A program made the translations under genes and the position numbers. This document shows positions 29,235 to 38,429 of a stretch of 64,000 nucleotides of DNA, in pieces (the first letter of the stretch is position 1; each line of letters opens with the position of its first letter). The notes below the pieces were generated by a model. It was not told the origin of the DNA. It worked only from the letters and a program-made list of their open reading frames with translations, and made no database searches. Origin of the DNA: Bordetella flabilis (GTDB lineage Bacteria; Pseudomonadota; Gammaproteobacteria; Burkholderiales; Burkholderiaceae_B); the NCBI RefSeq assembly GCF_001676725.1, contig NZ_CP016172.1:3782001-3846000 (forward strand), given 5' to 3'.

Positions 29235-29254
29235 GTTGACAACTCCTAAAACGT

Positions 29255-31204
29255 TTACGAAACCTGCTCGGGACGGCCGATATCGCGCCGTTGTGCTACT
29301 TCTTGCGCAAGACGCGCGACAAAATCATCCAACGCAAGCGTTCCCAAGTCCAGCCCTCCGCGCGCGCGGACAGCGACCGACCCGGCGTCCCGCTCTTTGT
29401 CGCCTACGACCAGGATGTACGGGACCTTTTGCAGGCTGTGCTCCCTGATTTTATAAGTGATTTTTTCGCCACGCAAATCCGACTCTACCCTAAAGCCTTG
29501 TTTTTTCAGGGTTTGCGTGATTTCGGCAGCATAAGCCGCGGATGGGTCGGAAATACAGCACACGACGGCCTGCACAGGCGACAGCCAGGCGGGCATGGCG
29601 CCGGCGTGATTTTCCATCAACATCCCGATGAATCGTTCCAGGGATCCGAGGATGGCCCGGTGCAGCATCACGGGCGGCCTGCGCTGGTCGTCGGCGTCCA
29701 CGTACTCGGCGCCCAGGCGCACGGGCATGGAGAAATCCACCTGCAGCGTACCGCACTGCCAGTGGCGGCCGATCGCGTCCTTCAGGGTGTATTCGATCTT
29801 GGGGCCATAGAAGGCGCCTTCCCCGGGTGAAATCTCGAATTCGCAACCGGTGCGCCGCAGGCTGTCCATGAGGGCCTGCTCAGCCGCATCCCAGGTCGCG
29901 TCGTCGCCGATGCGCTTTCCGGGACGGGTCGCCACCTTGTAGAGCACCTCTTCGAAGCCAAAATCCCGGTAAACCTTCTGCAGCAAGGCCGTGAAGTCGG
30001 CGCATTCGTCCTGCATCTGCGCTTCGGTGCAAAAGATGTGGCCATCGTCCTGGGTAAACCCGCGCACGCGCATCATGCCGTGCAGGGAGCCCGACGGCTC
30101 GTTGCGATGGCACTGGCCGAACTCGCCATAGCGCAAGGGCAGGTCGCGGTAGGAGTGCAGCGAGGAATTGAAAATCTGCACATGCCCCGGACAGTTCATG
30201 GGCTTCAGGCCGTAGACGCGGTTCTCCGACTCCGTCGTGAACATGTTTTCACGGTAGTTGTCCCAATGACCGGTCTTTTTCCATAGCGACAGATCGAGGA
30301 TCTGCGGCCCCTTCACCTCCTGGTAGCCATTGTCGCGGTAGACGGCGCGCATGTACTGCTCCACCTGTTGCCACAACTGCCAGCCCTTGGGGTGCCAGAA
30401 AATCAGGCCGGGCGCCTCGTCCTGGAAATGGAAAAAATCGAGCTCGCGTCCCAGCTTGCGATGGTCACGCTTTTCGGCCTCTGCCAGCATGTGGAGGTAC
30501 GCGTCCTGCTCTTCCTTGCTCGCCCAGGCAGTACCGTAGATGCGCTGGAGCATCTCGTTCTTGCTGTCGCCGCGCCAGTAGGCGCCCGCCACCTTCATCA
30601 GCTTGAAGACTTTCAGCTTGCCGGTGGAGGGGACGTGGGGCCCGCGGCAGAGGTCGATGAAATCGCCTTCGCGGTACAGGCTGATGGTTTCGTTCGACGG
30701 GATGGAGGCAATGATTTCGGCCTTGTACTTTTCGCCGATGCCATTGAAAAAGGCCACCGCGTCGTCGCGCTTCCATTCCTCGCGCGTGACCGGCTCGTCC
30801 TTGCGGGCGAGTTCGGCCATTTTCTTTTCAATGGCTTCCAGGTCTTCCGGCGTAAACGGGCGCTTGTACGAAAAATCGTAGTAGAAGCCATTGTCGATCA
30901 CCGGACCGATCGTGACCTGCGCCTCGGGAAACAACGATTTCACCGCGTAGGCGAGCAGGTGCGCCGTGGAATGCCGGATCAGCTCAAGGCCATCCGGGTC
31001 CTTGGGGGTAACGATGCCCAGGCGGGCGTCCCGCTCGATGCGGAAGCTGGTGTCGACCAGACGAGGCTGCTCGCCATCGAAAGCCACCTTCCCACCGAGT
31101 GCCGCCCGGGCGAGCCCGGCCCCAATGGACTGCGCCACTTCGGCGACCGTGACAGGACCCGGAAATTCGCGACGCGAACCATCGGGCAAGGTGATCTGGA
31201 CCAT
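29255..31204 (-). CDS. thrS: Threonyl-tRNA synthetase
   Basis: A 649-residue class II synthetase. It has an N-terminal TGS domain (about 1-61), an editing domain with [12 protein letters not shown], and a catalytic core with the zinc-binding cysteine in [10 protein letters not shown] and histidines downstream. The C-terminal anticodon-binding domain begins near VVCCISD. In E. coli it represses its own mRNA. Here the 5' leader carries a terminator-like hairpin. Start 31204 follows the TTTCAGGAAACC region. Confidence 0.98.
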   Translation of the reverse strand: MVQITLPDGSRREFPGPVTVAEVAQSIGAGLARAALGGKVAFDGEQPRLVDTSFRIERDARLGIVTPKDPDGLELIRHSTAHLLAYAVKSLFPEAQVTIGPVIDNGFYYDFSYKRPFTPEDLEAIEKKMAELARKDEPVTREEWKRDDAVAFFNGIGEKYKAEIIASIPSNETISLYREGDFIDLCRGPHVPSTGKLKVFKLMKVAGAYWRGDSKNEMLQRIYGTAWASKEEQDAYLHMLAEAEKRDHRKLGRELDFFHFQDEAPGLIFWHPKGWQLWQQVEQYMRAVYRDNGYQEVKGPQILDLSLWKKTGHWDNYRENMFTTESENRVYGLKPMNCPGHVQIFNSSLHSYRDLPLRYGEFGQCHRNEPSGSLHGMMRVRGFTQDDGHIFCTEAQMQDECADFTALLQKVYRDFGFEEVLYKVATRPGKRIGDDATWDAAEQALMDSLRRTGCEFEISPGEGAFYGPKIEYTLKDAIGRHWQCGTLQVDFSMPVRLGAEYVDADDQRRPPVMLHRAILGSLERFIGMLMENHAGAMPAWLSPVQAVVCCISDPSAAYAAEITQTLKKQGFRVESDLRGEKITYKIREHSLQKVPYILVVGDKERDAGSVAVRARGGLDLGTLALDDFVARLAQEVAQRRDIGRPEQVS

Positions 31205-31452
31205 CTTAGGTTTCCTGAATAACAAGTAAAAAACGCGGCACGAGCCGCGTCTTCTGTGATTCTGCTTGGCGTTGCGATCCCCATCGGGGGGTTGCAAACG
31301 GAATGACGATCAACGCGGTTTCCGACAATGACTCCAGGTCGTAGTCGTTGTCCACGTTCGTACCAAAGGGAAAGCGTGCTCGGGGCGCATGGAAATCGGG
31401 ACGGCGACCCGGGGGCCACCACAGCAATATCGTGACGAATTTTCCGATTGTA
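31205..31452 (-). promoter_or_regulatory. Long thrS leader with putative promoter
   Basis: On the minus strand a TACAAT -10-like element lies at 31447-31452, without a good -35. If used, the thrS leader would be about 235 nt, long enough for structured control. It includes the hairpin at 31228-31250. A weak in-frame ORF (31206-31679) runs through, but I see no family resemblance. Confidence 0.35.
31228..31250 (-). terminator. Hairpin with six-U tail just upstream of thrS
   Basis: Minus strand ACGCGGC-TCGT-GCCGCGT, a 7-bp stem, followed by TTTTTT. It ends 24 bases before the thrS ATG. No minus-strand gene lies upstream for 3.3 kb, so it is more likely an attenuator in the thrS leader than the end of another transcript. 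Confidence 0.6.
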
Positions 31453-31570
31453 TCACCGTTGGGGAGCAAAGCGCGCAGTGCTGTTACGGACAGCGGACCC
31501 TTGCCGGCAATGAAACCGATCCTGTCCACATTCATAAGCCCGGTCCTATTTTCTGTGAGGAATGGCTGAC

Positions 31571-32431
31571 ATGGAACTGCCCTCCCTAAACTCCGTAACC
31601 GCCCGCGGCCAGCGCCGCCCTTTCGTGAGCTGGCACGCCGCTGCGCCGCGCGTACGCATGGCCGGTTCCCCGCAAGCAAGGAAATGCATGACCATCGCCC
31701 GCTGTCTCCCTTCCCTGCCCCCAGCCGTCTCGCCGGTCCTCACATCGGGCGAACCGTCCGTACGGCGTTACCTGCTGACTTCCCGACCTCGCCACCGCAT
31801 TCGCGTCTCCATACTGGACGACCACCCGGTCATCGCCCTCGGCATGGCTTCCTTCCTGCAGCACCAGGCCGATTTCGAAGTTGTCCATACCGAAACCTCT
31901 TCGGTCCGCTTCCTGGAAAGCCTCAAGCAGGTTCCCTGCGACGTCGCCATCGTGGACTTCTATCTGCCGCGGCAAACCTGGGAAGGCATCCACTTCATCA
32001 AGCGCATCCGGCGCCTGCATCCCGAACTTGTCATCATTACTTTCTCCGCGGGCAAGATCGTCGACACGGAGTACGCGGCGTTCAAGGCAGGGGCCAACGG
32101 CTACGTGCCCAAAGGCGAACGCCTGCCCTTCCTCGCCGACATGATCCGCCTTGCCGTCAATACGCCGCGCGCGTTCTACTCCTGCACCGACGGCCATGTG
32201 CACGATTGCCGTCCCAAGCGGCCGGAAGAACGGCTGACCAACGCGGAACTGGAGATCCTGCGCAACATCGCATTGGGCTTGTCGGTTACGCAGATCGCCG
32301 CCAAGCTGCTGCGCAGCAAGAAGACCATCAGCACGCACAAGCGCCGCGCCATGAAAAAGCTGGACCTCGCCGACGACCTGGCCCTGGCGCTGTATCTCAA
32401 AGAAAAGTTCGAGCAGTCCATCGGCGACTGA
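31571..32431 (+). CDS. NarL/FixJ-family response regulator
   Basis: A two-component response regulator. A receiver domain (IRVSILDDHPVIALGM) has the phospho-acceptor Asp in VAIVDFYLP (about residue 129). A C-terminal LuxR-type helix-turn-helix follows (LTNAELEILRNIALGLSVTQIAAKL, SKKTISTHKRRAMKKL). It has an unusual 75-residue N-terminal extension rich in Arg and Pro. I chose the ATG at 31571 for its GAGG spacing; 31562 or a Met at 31688 are alternatives. Next to a hybrid kinase and an Hpt protein, it is the likely output of that relay. The overall layout resembles BvgA/EvgA-type regulators. Confidence 0.88.
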   Translation: MELPSLNSVTARGQRRPFVSWHAAAPRVRMAGSPQARKCMTIARCLPSLPPAVSPVLTSGEPSVRRYLLTSRPRHRIRVSILDDHPVIALGMASFLQHQADFEVVHTETSSVRFLESLKQVPCDVAIVDFYLPRQTWEGIHFIKRIRRLHPELVIITFSAGKIVDTEYAAFKAGANGYVPKGERLPFLADMIRLAVNTPRAFYSCTDGHVHDCRPKRPEERLTNAELEILRNIALGLSVTQIAAKLLRSKKTISTHKRRAMKKLDLADDLALALYLKEKFEQSIGD

Positions 32432-32466
32432 GATTGACGGCCCGGTACGATGGATCTTCGCCTGTG

Positions 32467-34167
32467 ATGCTCGATGGGCGTACCCCGATACTCCTCGCCA
32501 CGCTCGGCGCCATCCTGGCGCTGTTCGCTATCGCGACGCTGCTGTGGGCCCAATGGCGTATGCGTATCGTGCGGCACACGGCGGAGAAAGCGCGCACGGA
32601 AGCCATCCTGGCCCGGGAACGCGCCGAAGCCGCCGACTCCGCCAAGTCCGCCTTTCTCGCCACCGTCAGCCATGAGATCCGCACCCCGATGAATGGCGTC
32701 ATCGGCGTACTCGACATCCTGCAGGACACCCCGCTCAGCACGGAGCAACAGCATTACCTCGACACCGCCATGCAGTCCGCGCGGCTGCTTCTGCGCGTAA
32801 TCAACGACATCCTCGATTACGCCAAGATCGAAAGCGGCACACTGCAGCTGTGCGACGCCCCCTATGACTTCTACCGTGCCATGGAGAACATGGCGGAACT
32901 CTATCTTCCGCTGGCGCGCCGCAAGGGGCTCACGATGAGCGTCGCCGTCATGCCACATTTCGACCGGCGCCTCATTGGGGACGAAATCCGGATAAGCCAG
33001 GTGGTCGGCAACCTGCTGAGCAACGCGATCGCCTTCACCGAACGCGGCACCATCACCCTGTCGGCGCGGCGGCATCTGTCCACGCAGCGCGACGAAATCG
33101 AGATTGCCGTGCGCGATACCGGCGCGGGCATGTCCGAAGAATACCAACGCAGGCTGTTCTCCCCCTTCCACCAAGAGGACACGTCCACCACGCGGCGGCA
33201 TGGCGGGACGGGCCTGGGCCTGTCCATCGTCAAGCATCTCGTCGAGCGCATGGGGGGCCGGATCGCGATTCATAGCCGCCGTGGACACGGCACGTGCGCC
33301 CGCATACGCATTCCGGCACGCTGGAACACGCAACGCATGACATGGCCGGACTACGCCAGCCACACGGCCGCCTTGCACCTTTCCAATGCGGCGCTCAAGC
33401 CCATGCTGATGGCCTGGTGCCGCAAGACAGGGATACGGACCCTGCCCGCGGACGCGCCGGCGGATATACGGATACTGACGGACGGCGGCGATGGCTTCTG
33501 GATCGCGACGCCGACAACGCGCCATGGTCCCCTGCATGCCCTCTACCCCTTTTTGCGCACACTGGAAGCGCTTTGGGTAACGCCGCGGTTGCTCGCGCCG
33601 CCAAAGTCCCCCACCCAAGGCGTCGACGGCGTCGACGGCGCCGCCACCACCGCTCCATCCTCGCCCACGCACCTGACCGACGAACCGCAATGCGCGCCGC
33701 CGGGCACCGTTGCGGACGGCTCCGGCAGGCATGCCGCCGCCCATGCGGCCCCCGCACGCGGCGCGTCCGATATCCTCCTGGTGGAGGACAACGAGATCAA
33801 TCGCGATATCACCTTGCGGCAGCTGGCGTTGCTGGGCTGTAGCGCCTACGCCACCGAAGACGGCGAGGCCGGCTATACCGCATGGCTGGCCAACCGCCCC
33901 CGCATCATGCTGGTGGATTGCCACATGCCCCGGCTGGATGGCTATGACCTGGCCCGACGCATCCGTACACAAGAGATGATCAACGGTTGGCCCCGCACCG
34001 TTCTGATTGGCTTCAGCGCAAACGCAACGCAGTCGGACGCGCGGGCCTGCCTGGCCGCCGGCATGGACGACTACGTACCCAAACCCACCACGCGGGCAAA
34101 ACTGCTGGATGCGCTTCGGCGCGCCCGCTTCCTGCCCGCCGCCGATACCTGCCCTCCTGCCCCGTGA
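32467..34167 (+). CDS. Hybrid sensor histidine kinase (HK + receiver)
   Basis: 566 residues. One transmembrane helix (about 8-30) has almost no periplasmic part. Then come the dimerisation/phospho-acceptor domain with His69 (ATVSHEIRTPMNG) and an ATPase domain (N-box QVVGNLLSNAI, G1 VRDTGAGM, G2 GGTGLGLSIV). A linker of about 160 residues follows, and the receiver domain has Asp484 (IMLVDCHMPRLDG). The Hpt domain is missing but is encoded by the next gene. The lack of a sensory domain suggests cytoplasmic or membrane sensing. It overlaps nothing and lies 35 bp after the regulator. Confidence 0.9.
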   Translation: MLDGRTPILLATLGAILALFAIATLLWAQWRMRIVRHTAEKARTEAILARERAEAADSAKSAFLATVSHEIRTPMNGVIGVLDILQDTPLSTEQQHYLDTAMQSARLLLRVINDILDYAKIESGTLQLCDAPYDFYRAMENMAELYLPLARRKGLTMSVAVMPHFDRRLIGDEIRISQVVGNLLSNAIAFTERGTITLSARRHLSTQRDEIEIAVRDTGAGMSEEYQRRLFSPFHQEDTSTTRRHGGTGLGLSIVKHLVERMGGRIAIHSRRGHGTCARIRIPARWNTQRMTWPDYASHTAALHLSNAALKPMLMAWCRKTGIRTLPADAPADIRILTDGGDGFWIATPTTRHGPLHALYPFLRTLEALWVTPRLLAPPKSPTQGVDGVDGAATTAPSSPTHLTDEPQCAPPGTVADGSGRHAAAHAAPARGASDILLVEDNEINRDITLRQLALLGCSAYATEDGEAGYTAWLANRPRIMLVDCHMPRLDGYDLARRIRTQEMINGWPRTVLIGFSANATQSDARACLAAGMDDYVPKPTTRAKLLDALRRARFLPAADTCPPAP

Positions 34168-34174
34168 GCCTGCA

Positions 34175-34531
34175 ATGCCGCTACTGGACCTTGATACCTT
34201 GAACGAGCTTTATCCAGATCGGGAAGGACGACGCGATTTTCTCCAAAGGGCAAAAGACATTCTGGGCGCGGACCGGCGAGCGCTCCAGGACGCACTGGCG
34301 CGACATGCTTATGAGGAAAGCCATCATCTTGCCCACCGTCTGCAGGGAACGGCCTCCTTTCTCACCGGTGAACCCGAGCACTCCGCCGCGATTTTCGCGC
34401 CCCTTGGCGACGTGCTTGCACAGCGCCGGTTGACGGATACGGGAACACACGCGGCGCAAGCCAAGGTACTGGATCACCTGGCCGAGCTGGAAAAGGCCCT
34501 GCAGGAACAGCTCGCCGCAGATTGCGCGTGA
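34175..34531 (+). CDS. Histidine phosphotransfer (Hpt) domain protein
   Basis: A 118-residue stand-alone Hpt protein. The phospho-accepting His54 sits in HHLAHRLQGTASFLTG, matching the HxLKG-like motif with Gln in place of Lys. The start at 34175 is 7 bp after the kinase stop, so it is in the same operon. It should carry phosphate from the kinase receiver to the regulator at 31571. Confidence 0.8.
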   Translation: MPLLDLDTLNELYPDREGRRDFLQRAKDILGADRRALQDALARHAYEESHHLAHRLQGTASFLTGEPEHSAAIFAPLGDVLAQRRLTDTGTHAAQAKVLDHLAELEKALQEQLAADCA

Positions 34532-34553
34532 CCCCTCGCGGGGGCATCGCGGA

Positions 34554-36173
34554 TCAGGACAGCAGCGCCAGCAAGGAAATGGCCGGAACGGGGTGTGAAA
34601 AAAGGCCACCCTGGGCAAGCTTCACGCCCTTTGCGCGCAAATAGGCAGCCTGTGTCTCGGTTTCGATTCCCTCGGCGATCAGGGCGACGCCCAGCCGCGC
34701 CCCCAGGGAAATGATCAGTTCCAGGACCGGGGCGTTGACAGCATCGGTATCGATCACGGACACAAAGCCCTGGGCGATTTTCAGATAGTCGACGGTGATC
34801 TTTTCCAGGCACGCAAGAGAGCTGTGGCCAGTCCCGAAGTCATCGATTGCGAAGGCCACGCCGATTGCCCGCAACGCGCGCATATTGCTCAGTACCCCCA
34901 ACGTATCCGGCAAGCCTTTGCGCTCCGTCAGCTCGAATACCAGCTTGGGCGACGCGATCCTGAATCCGTGAAGAAAGCGCTCCACGTCGCCCACGAGTTC
35001 GCGCCGGCACAGATGTTCCGCATTGAGGTTCACGCTCAAATGGAAGTCAGGCGGCAACGCCGCCTCGGCCAGGTCCCGCTCGACCAGCCCCAGAAGATGT
35101 CGCGTCAAGCGCACGGCCAGGGCACTTTCCCCCACCAGGGGAAAAAAGAGTTCCGGCTGCACGATTCCGTAGACAGGATGCTGCCATCGCATCAACGCTT
35201 CCGCGCCGACGCAGGCACCGGTGCTCAGATCCACGATGGGTTGATACAAGACACAAAATTCCCGCCGGCGCATGCCGCGTCGGATCTCGGTAGCCATGGC
35301 GATACGCCGGGTGTTCAAGCGGTGGGCCAGATAGGCCAGCAGGGCGGACGCAATCGCCAGGAAAGGGATGTACTGCATCCAGAGCACGTCCCGATAGGAA
35401 ACAAGGTGGGCGGCGCTGAGCGTGGCGGTGGCCTCGATCGGGTACAGGGCCGATGTGCGCATGAGGGTCACACCGCCATCGTCCGGAGGCGGCGGCCGCC
35501 ATTCCTGCACGCCTCCCGCGCCCAGGGCATAGCCGGCTCCGATGCGCAATTGCACGGCGTACCGTCCTTCCTGGTCGGCTGCATCGATGATGTCATGCAG
35601 GTACTGGCCATCGACGCTGGCCAATACGCCGCGCCCTTCGTCCAGGCCCAGGAAGACGAACAATGCCGGACGCGTCTTGACCAACGGCGTTCCACGCACG
35701 ATCGACAGCGTGATACCCGGCGGCAGCTTGTTCATGCCCGAAACCAGTTCGGAGAGCGGCCGATCCTGCTTGCCTCCAACCGAGGAGCAGTACAGCACAT
35801 TGCCGGCGATCAATCCCACCGATCGAAAATAAGGGCGTAGCGAACCCGCTTCGTGGATCTGCCCGAAGGCCTCTCCGCAGGGCATGCCGGCCAGCGGATC
35901 GATTTCGATCGCCACGCGTATGGCATGCTCGACGATATTCTCAGACTGGGAGATCACCAGATTGTCCACCACTCGAAGCTGGTCTTCGGCCCGGCGCTCA
36001 GCCTGGTGATGGATGACGGGAACGGCAAGTACAAATGGCAACGCGACAGCCATGAGCGCATAGAGCATCTGCCATATGGAAAAGCGCGCTCGCTGCGCTG
36101 AACGATGCACGAATAAGCCTCTCACTTCCGGACTTGGATCACGTCGAAACCATGCATTACCGGGGAGTGCCAT
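34554..36173 (-). CDS. CSS-domain EAL cyclic-di-GMP phosphodiesterase
   Basis: A 539-residue membrane protein. TM1 is about residues 36-54, then a periplasmic CSS-type domain with Cys-Ser-Ser at 129-131 and Cys99, TM2 about 267-285, and a C-terminal EAL domain. The EAL motif is GAEALMRW (325-327); other catalytic blocks are NLNAEHL, ELTERKG, DDFGTGHSS and AEGIETE. The usual KID reads KIA (DYLKIAQGF), which keeps the lysine. CSS-EAL proteins in Enterobacteria are c-di-GMP phosphodiesterases regulated by periplasmic disulfides. It is convergent with the phosphorelay operon, 22 bp from the Hpt gene. Confidence 0.85.
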   Translation of the reverse strand: MALPGNAWFRRDPSPEVRGLFVHRSAQRARFSIWQMLYALMAVALPFVLAVPVIHHQAERRAEDQLRVVDNLVISQSENIVEHAIRVAIEIDPLAGMPCGEAFGQIHEAGSLRPYFRSVGLIAGNVLYCSSVGGKQDRPLSELVSGMNKLPPGITLSIVRGTPLVKTRPALFVFLGLDEGRGVLASVDGQYLHDIIDAADQEGRYAVQLRIGAGYALGAGGVQEWRPPPPDDGGVTLMRTSALYPIEATATLSAAHLVSYRDVLWMQYIPFLAIASALLAYLAHRLNTRRIAMATEIRRGMRRREFCVLYQPIVDLSTGACVGAEALMRWQHPVYGIVQPELFFPLVGESALAVRLTRHLLGLVERDLAEAALPPDFHLSVNLNAEHLCRRELVGDVERFLHGFRIASPKLVFELTERKGLPDTLGVLSNMRALRAIGVAFAIDDFGTGHSSLACLEKITVDYLKIAQGFVSVIDTDAVNAPVLELIISLGARLGVALIAEGIETETQAAYLRAKGVKLAQGGLFSHPVPAISLLALLS

Positions 36174-36376
36174 GCACGAGACGTAGACCCGGATTCTGAA
36201 TAGGCGGCTGTGTCCCGCCTGTAGTCCGCCTTATAAAAGCGGACCATTTCCGATTCCGGACGGAGCGGCACTGGCCGCGACCCGCCCGGATGGCATACCC
36301 GGTTGCCGGCCCGCCCATGCACGCCGATGACCGTGCATATGGCGGTGCGGCAGCGGAAAAGGCCAATACACGCTGG

Positions 36377-36886
36377 TTATAGAAGCACAGTCGGCGAAAG
36401 AGAAGTAACGGGCATGGCGGACGCTGGCGGAGGCTTCGGTGTGCCGACGATCTCGATCGCCACCGACCAGTTGCGCGCCAAAGCACCGCTATTGCCCCTT
36501 ACCTTGGTGGAGATCAGGTCGGCCGGAATACCGTTGTTCTGGAGATATTCGCGTGCCGCTCTCGCATGCGGACGGGCGAATTCCTTGAAGACCGGCGCAT
36601 ATGCCTTGATCTCCACGCGTTCCAGATTGAGGTTCCTGGCTTTGCTGATGATTTCATCAAGCTTCTGGCGAATCTCGCCGTCGATCTTCTCCACCTTGGC
36701 GGGAAAATTACCGATAACCGTGGTTTCGGTCATGGAGGCCGGCGGCGCGGCGCGCGCCACACGCGTCGGCTGATACGCCCCGAACGCATCGAGCACCACC
36801 GAATGCCCCATGCTGGGAATCGAAGCAGGCGGGGCAGCGAACGGCTGTGGCGCGACACCGCAAGGTGGTGTGATATTCATATTCAT
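36377..36886 (-). CDS. Small OmpA-C-like domain protein, no signal peptide
   Basis: A 169-residue protein. The middle (about 60-150) resembles the OmpA C-terminal domain: KLDEIISKARNLNLERVEIKAYAP, REYLQNNGIPADLISTKVRGNSG and WSVAIEIVG fit its strand-helix order. The peptidoglycan-contacting Asp and Arg motif of OmpA (TD and NxxLSxxRA) is not conserved. There is no signal peptide or lipobox. The start has a strong GGAGG site 5 bases upstream. Function unknown; a scaffold or decayed cell-wall binder is possible. Confidence 0.65.
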   Translation of the reverse strand: MNMNITPPCGVAPQPFAAPPASIPSMGHSVVLDAFGAYQPTRVARAAPPASMTETTVIGNFPAKVEKIDGEIRQKLDEIISKARNLNLERVEIKAYAPVFKEFARPHARAAREYLQNNGIPADLISTKVRGNSGALARNWSVAIEIVGTPKPPPASAMPVTSLSPTVLL

Positions 36887-37080
36887 GGCTTACCTCCGTA
36901 ATCTGATCGGGAACGAGGCGGAAACGCCTCGCCGAGCAGATTGCGGGAAAGGTGGCTCAGAATGCCGACGTGGATTGCAGTATCGGACCCATGCCGATGC
37001 CCCCGTGGCGATTGCGACGGTCGCGGCGCGCAGGAAGGGGTTATACCGGCAAGGACTGCCGGGGGCTCGACGGATGCGGA

Positions 37081-37338
37081 TTACGCACGCTTGCTGACAA
37101 GCATGCTGTCGATGTAGGCCATGCCCTGGTTCAGCCCTTCTTCCAGCGCACGGCTCTCCGACCGGACACCGGGCGGCGTCAATCGGTCGAGGGATATCCA
37201 TGTCCTCTCGCTGCTGTCGTAGGATTCGGCGGTGATGCGGACTTCAGCGGCGTACTCGCTCGGCCCAGGCCGACCGAGACTTTCATGGACAGAGATTTCA
37301 ACGAAGTAGTGCCGGTACTCGACTTCGTATCGCTCCAT
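37081..37338 (-). CDS. Hypothetical small protein
   Basis: 85 residues from the ATG at 37338, chosen because GGAG sits 7 bases upstream. The body (MERYEVEYRHYFVEISVHE, then EYAAEVRITAESYDSSERTWISLDRL) looks like a small beta-strand-rich cytoplasmic protein with no transmembrane segment. I do not recognise the family. It is on the same strand as the OmpA-like gene downstream, with a 194-bp gap. Confidence 0.5.
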   Translation of the reverse strand: MERYEVEYRHYFVEISVHESLGRPGPSEYAAEVRITAESYDSSERTWISLDRLTPPGVRSESRALEEGLNQGMAYIDSMLVSKRA

Positions 37339-37510
37339 GGTCATTCTCCAGTACCCCGCGGATCGTACAGCGCCGCGGCGATAAGTCGCAACAGCCGGCG
37401 GCGCCGGCCCGGCATCCGGCCCTGGGACGCCACAGTTCCGGAACGGAGTAACGGGGTCCAGCCCACCCCGGTTACAGGTCCAATCCGGATTTTTCGCCAA
37501 ATGCGAACGC

Positions 37511-37545
37511 AAAAAAACCCGCGGGCTACAGGGCTTGCGCGGGTT
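37511..37545 (-). terminator. Terminator of tRNA-Val
   Basis: Minus strand AACCCGCG ... CGCGGGTT hairpin followed by a run of seven T (A's at 37511-37517). It lies about 50 bp after the tRNA-Val 3' end. Confidence 0.8.
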
Positions 37546-37595
37546 CCAGCGGCGAGTGTGCTGGATGGTGCCCAGACACTGCTTGATGTATTCGG

Positions 37596-37672
37596 TGGTA
37601 GGCGGTATTGGAATCGAACCAACGACCTCTACGATGTCAACGTAGCGCTCTAACCAGCTGAGCTAACCGCCT
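37596..37672 (-). tRNA. tRNA-Val (anticodon GAC)
   Basis: 77 nt with encoded CCA. The acceptor stem pairs AGGCGGT with ACCGCCT, the anticodon stem CTACG/CGTAG encloses TTGACAT (anticodon GAC), and the T-loop contains TTCGATT. It lies 100 bp downstream of trpF, where trpB would be expected. Confidence 0.95.
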
Positions 37673-37772
37673 GCAAAGAAGGAAGATTATATAGGGTCCG
37701 CAAAATCGATGTCAAATGCGGGCCACTGCTTCACCTGTAGCCGGGGCGGTTGAGGGGGCTGGAGCCTGCCGG

Positions 37773-38429
37773 TCATTTCGTGTCGGAATCTGCCTGGCGC
37801 ACGGCCTGCAGGAAAGCGCGGATACGAGCATGGGATTTCAGCCCGGGCGATTCCTCCACGCCGCTGCTTACGTCCACAGCCCAGGGGCGCAGGGCCGTCA
37901 CGGCGGCGCCCACGTTCTGCGGATCCAGGCCGCCCGAGAGAATGAGTGCAGCGCCATGAGGATCGGCACGCACCTCGCTCAGCAGGGCATGTTCGAAGGA
38001 CAATCCGCTGCCGCCATAGCCGGCCGTGTAGCTGTCGAACAGCCATCCGGCCGCGCCATGGAAAGCGGCACAGGTCTGCCCCAGGCGTGCCGGCGTATCG
38101 GCCCCCGGGCCGCCGACGCGGAAGGCTTTCAGGTACCGCTTTCCATGGCGCTCGCAATCCTCGGGCGTCTCTTCGCCATGGAACTGCAGCAGATCGGGAC
38201 CGACGGTGTCCAGCACCTGACGGACCGTCTGGTCGTCCGGGTTGACGAACAGCGCCACCACGTCGACGAAGGCCGGGACGGCACGACGCAAACGAGCCGC
38301 TTGCTCAAGCGACACATGGCGCTTGCTCTTGGGATAGAAAATGAGGCCGACCGCATCGGCGCCTGCATCGATCGCTGTCGCGATGTCTTCAGGCCGGGTC
38401 ATGCCACAGATCTTGACGCGGGTACGCAT
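37773..38429 (-). CDS. trpF: Phosphoribosylanthranilate isomerase
   Basis: A 218-residue TIM-barrel enzyme of tryptophan synthesis (PRA to CdRP). N-terminal MRTRVKICGMTRPEDI with the catalytic cysteine, FHGEETPEDC, and LILSGGLDPQNVGAAV followed by VDVSSGVEESPG. The start at 38429 is the first ATG with family similarity; a TTG at 38450 would add seven residues. It follows truA, as in the fimV-truA-trpF-trpB-trpA order of Bordetella relatives, but trpB and trpA are not next in this window. Confidence 0.96.
   Translation of the reverse strand: MRTRVKICGMTRPEDIATAIDAGADAVGLIFYPKSKRHVSLEQAARLRRAVPAFVDVVALFVNPDDQTVRQVLDTVGPDLLQFHGEETPEDCERHGKRYLKAFRVGGPGADTPARLGQTCAAFHGAAGWLFDSYTAGYGGSGLSFEHALLSEVRADPHGAALILSGGLDPQNVGAAVTALRPWAVDVSSGVEESPGLKSHARIRAFLQAVRQADSDTK

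Noticed and set aside
31206..31679. Open frame upstream of thrS as a leader gene
   Set aside because: No family resemblance, no good ribosome-binding site, and it overlaps the regulatory hairpin. It is treated as leader DNA.
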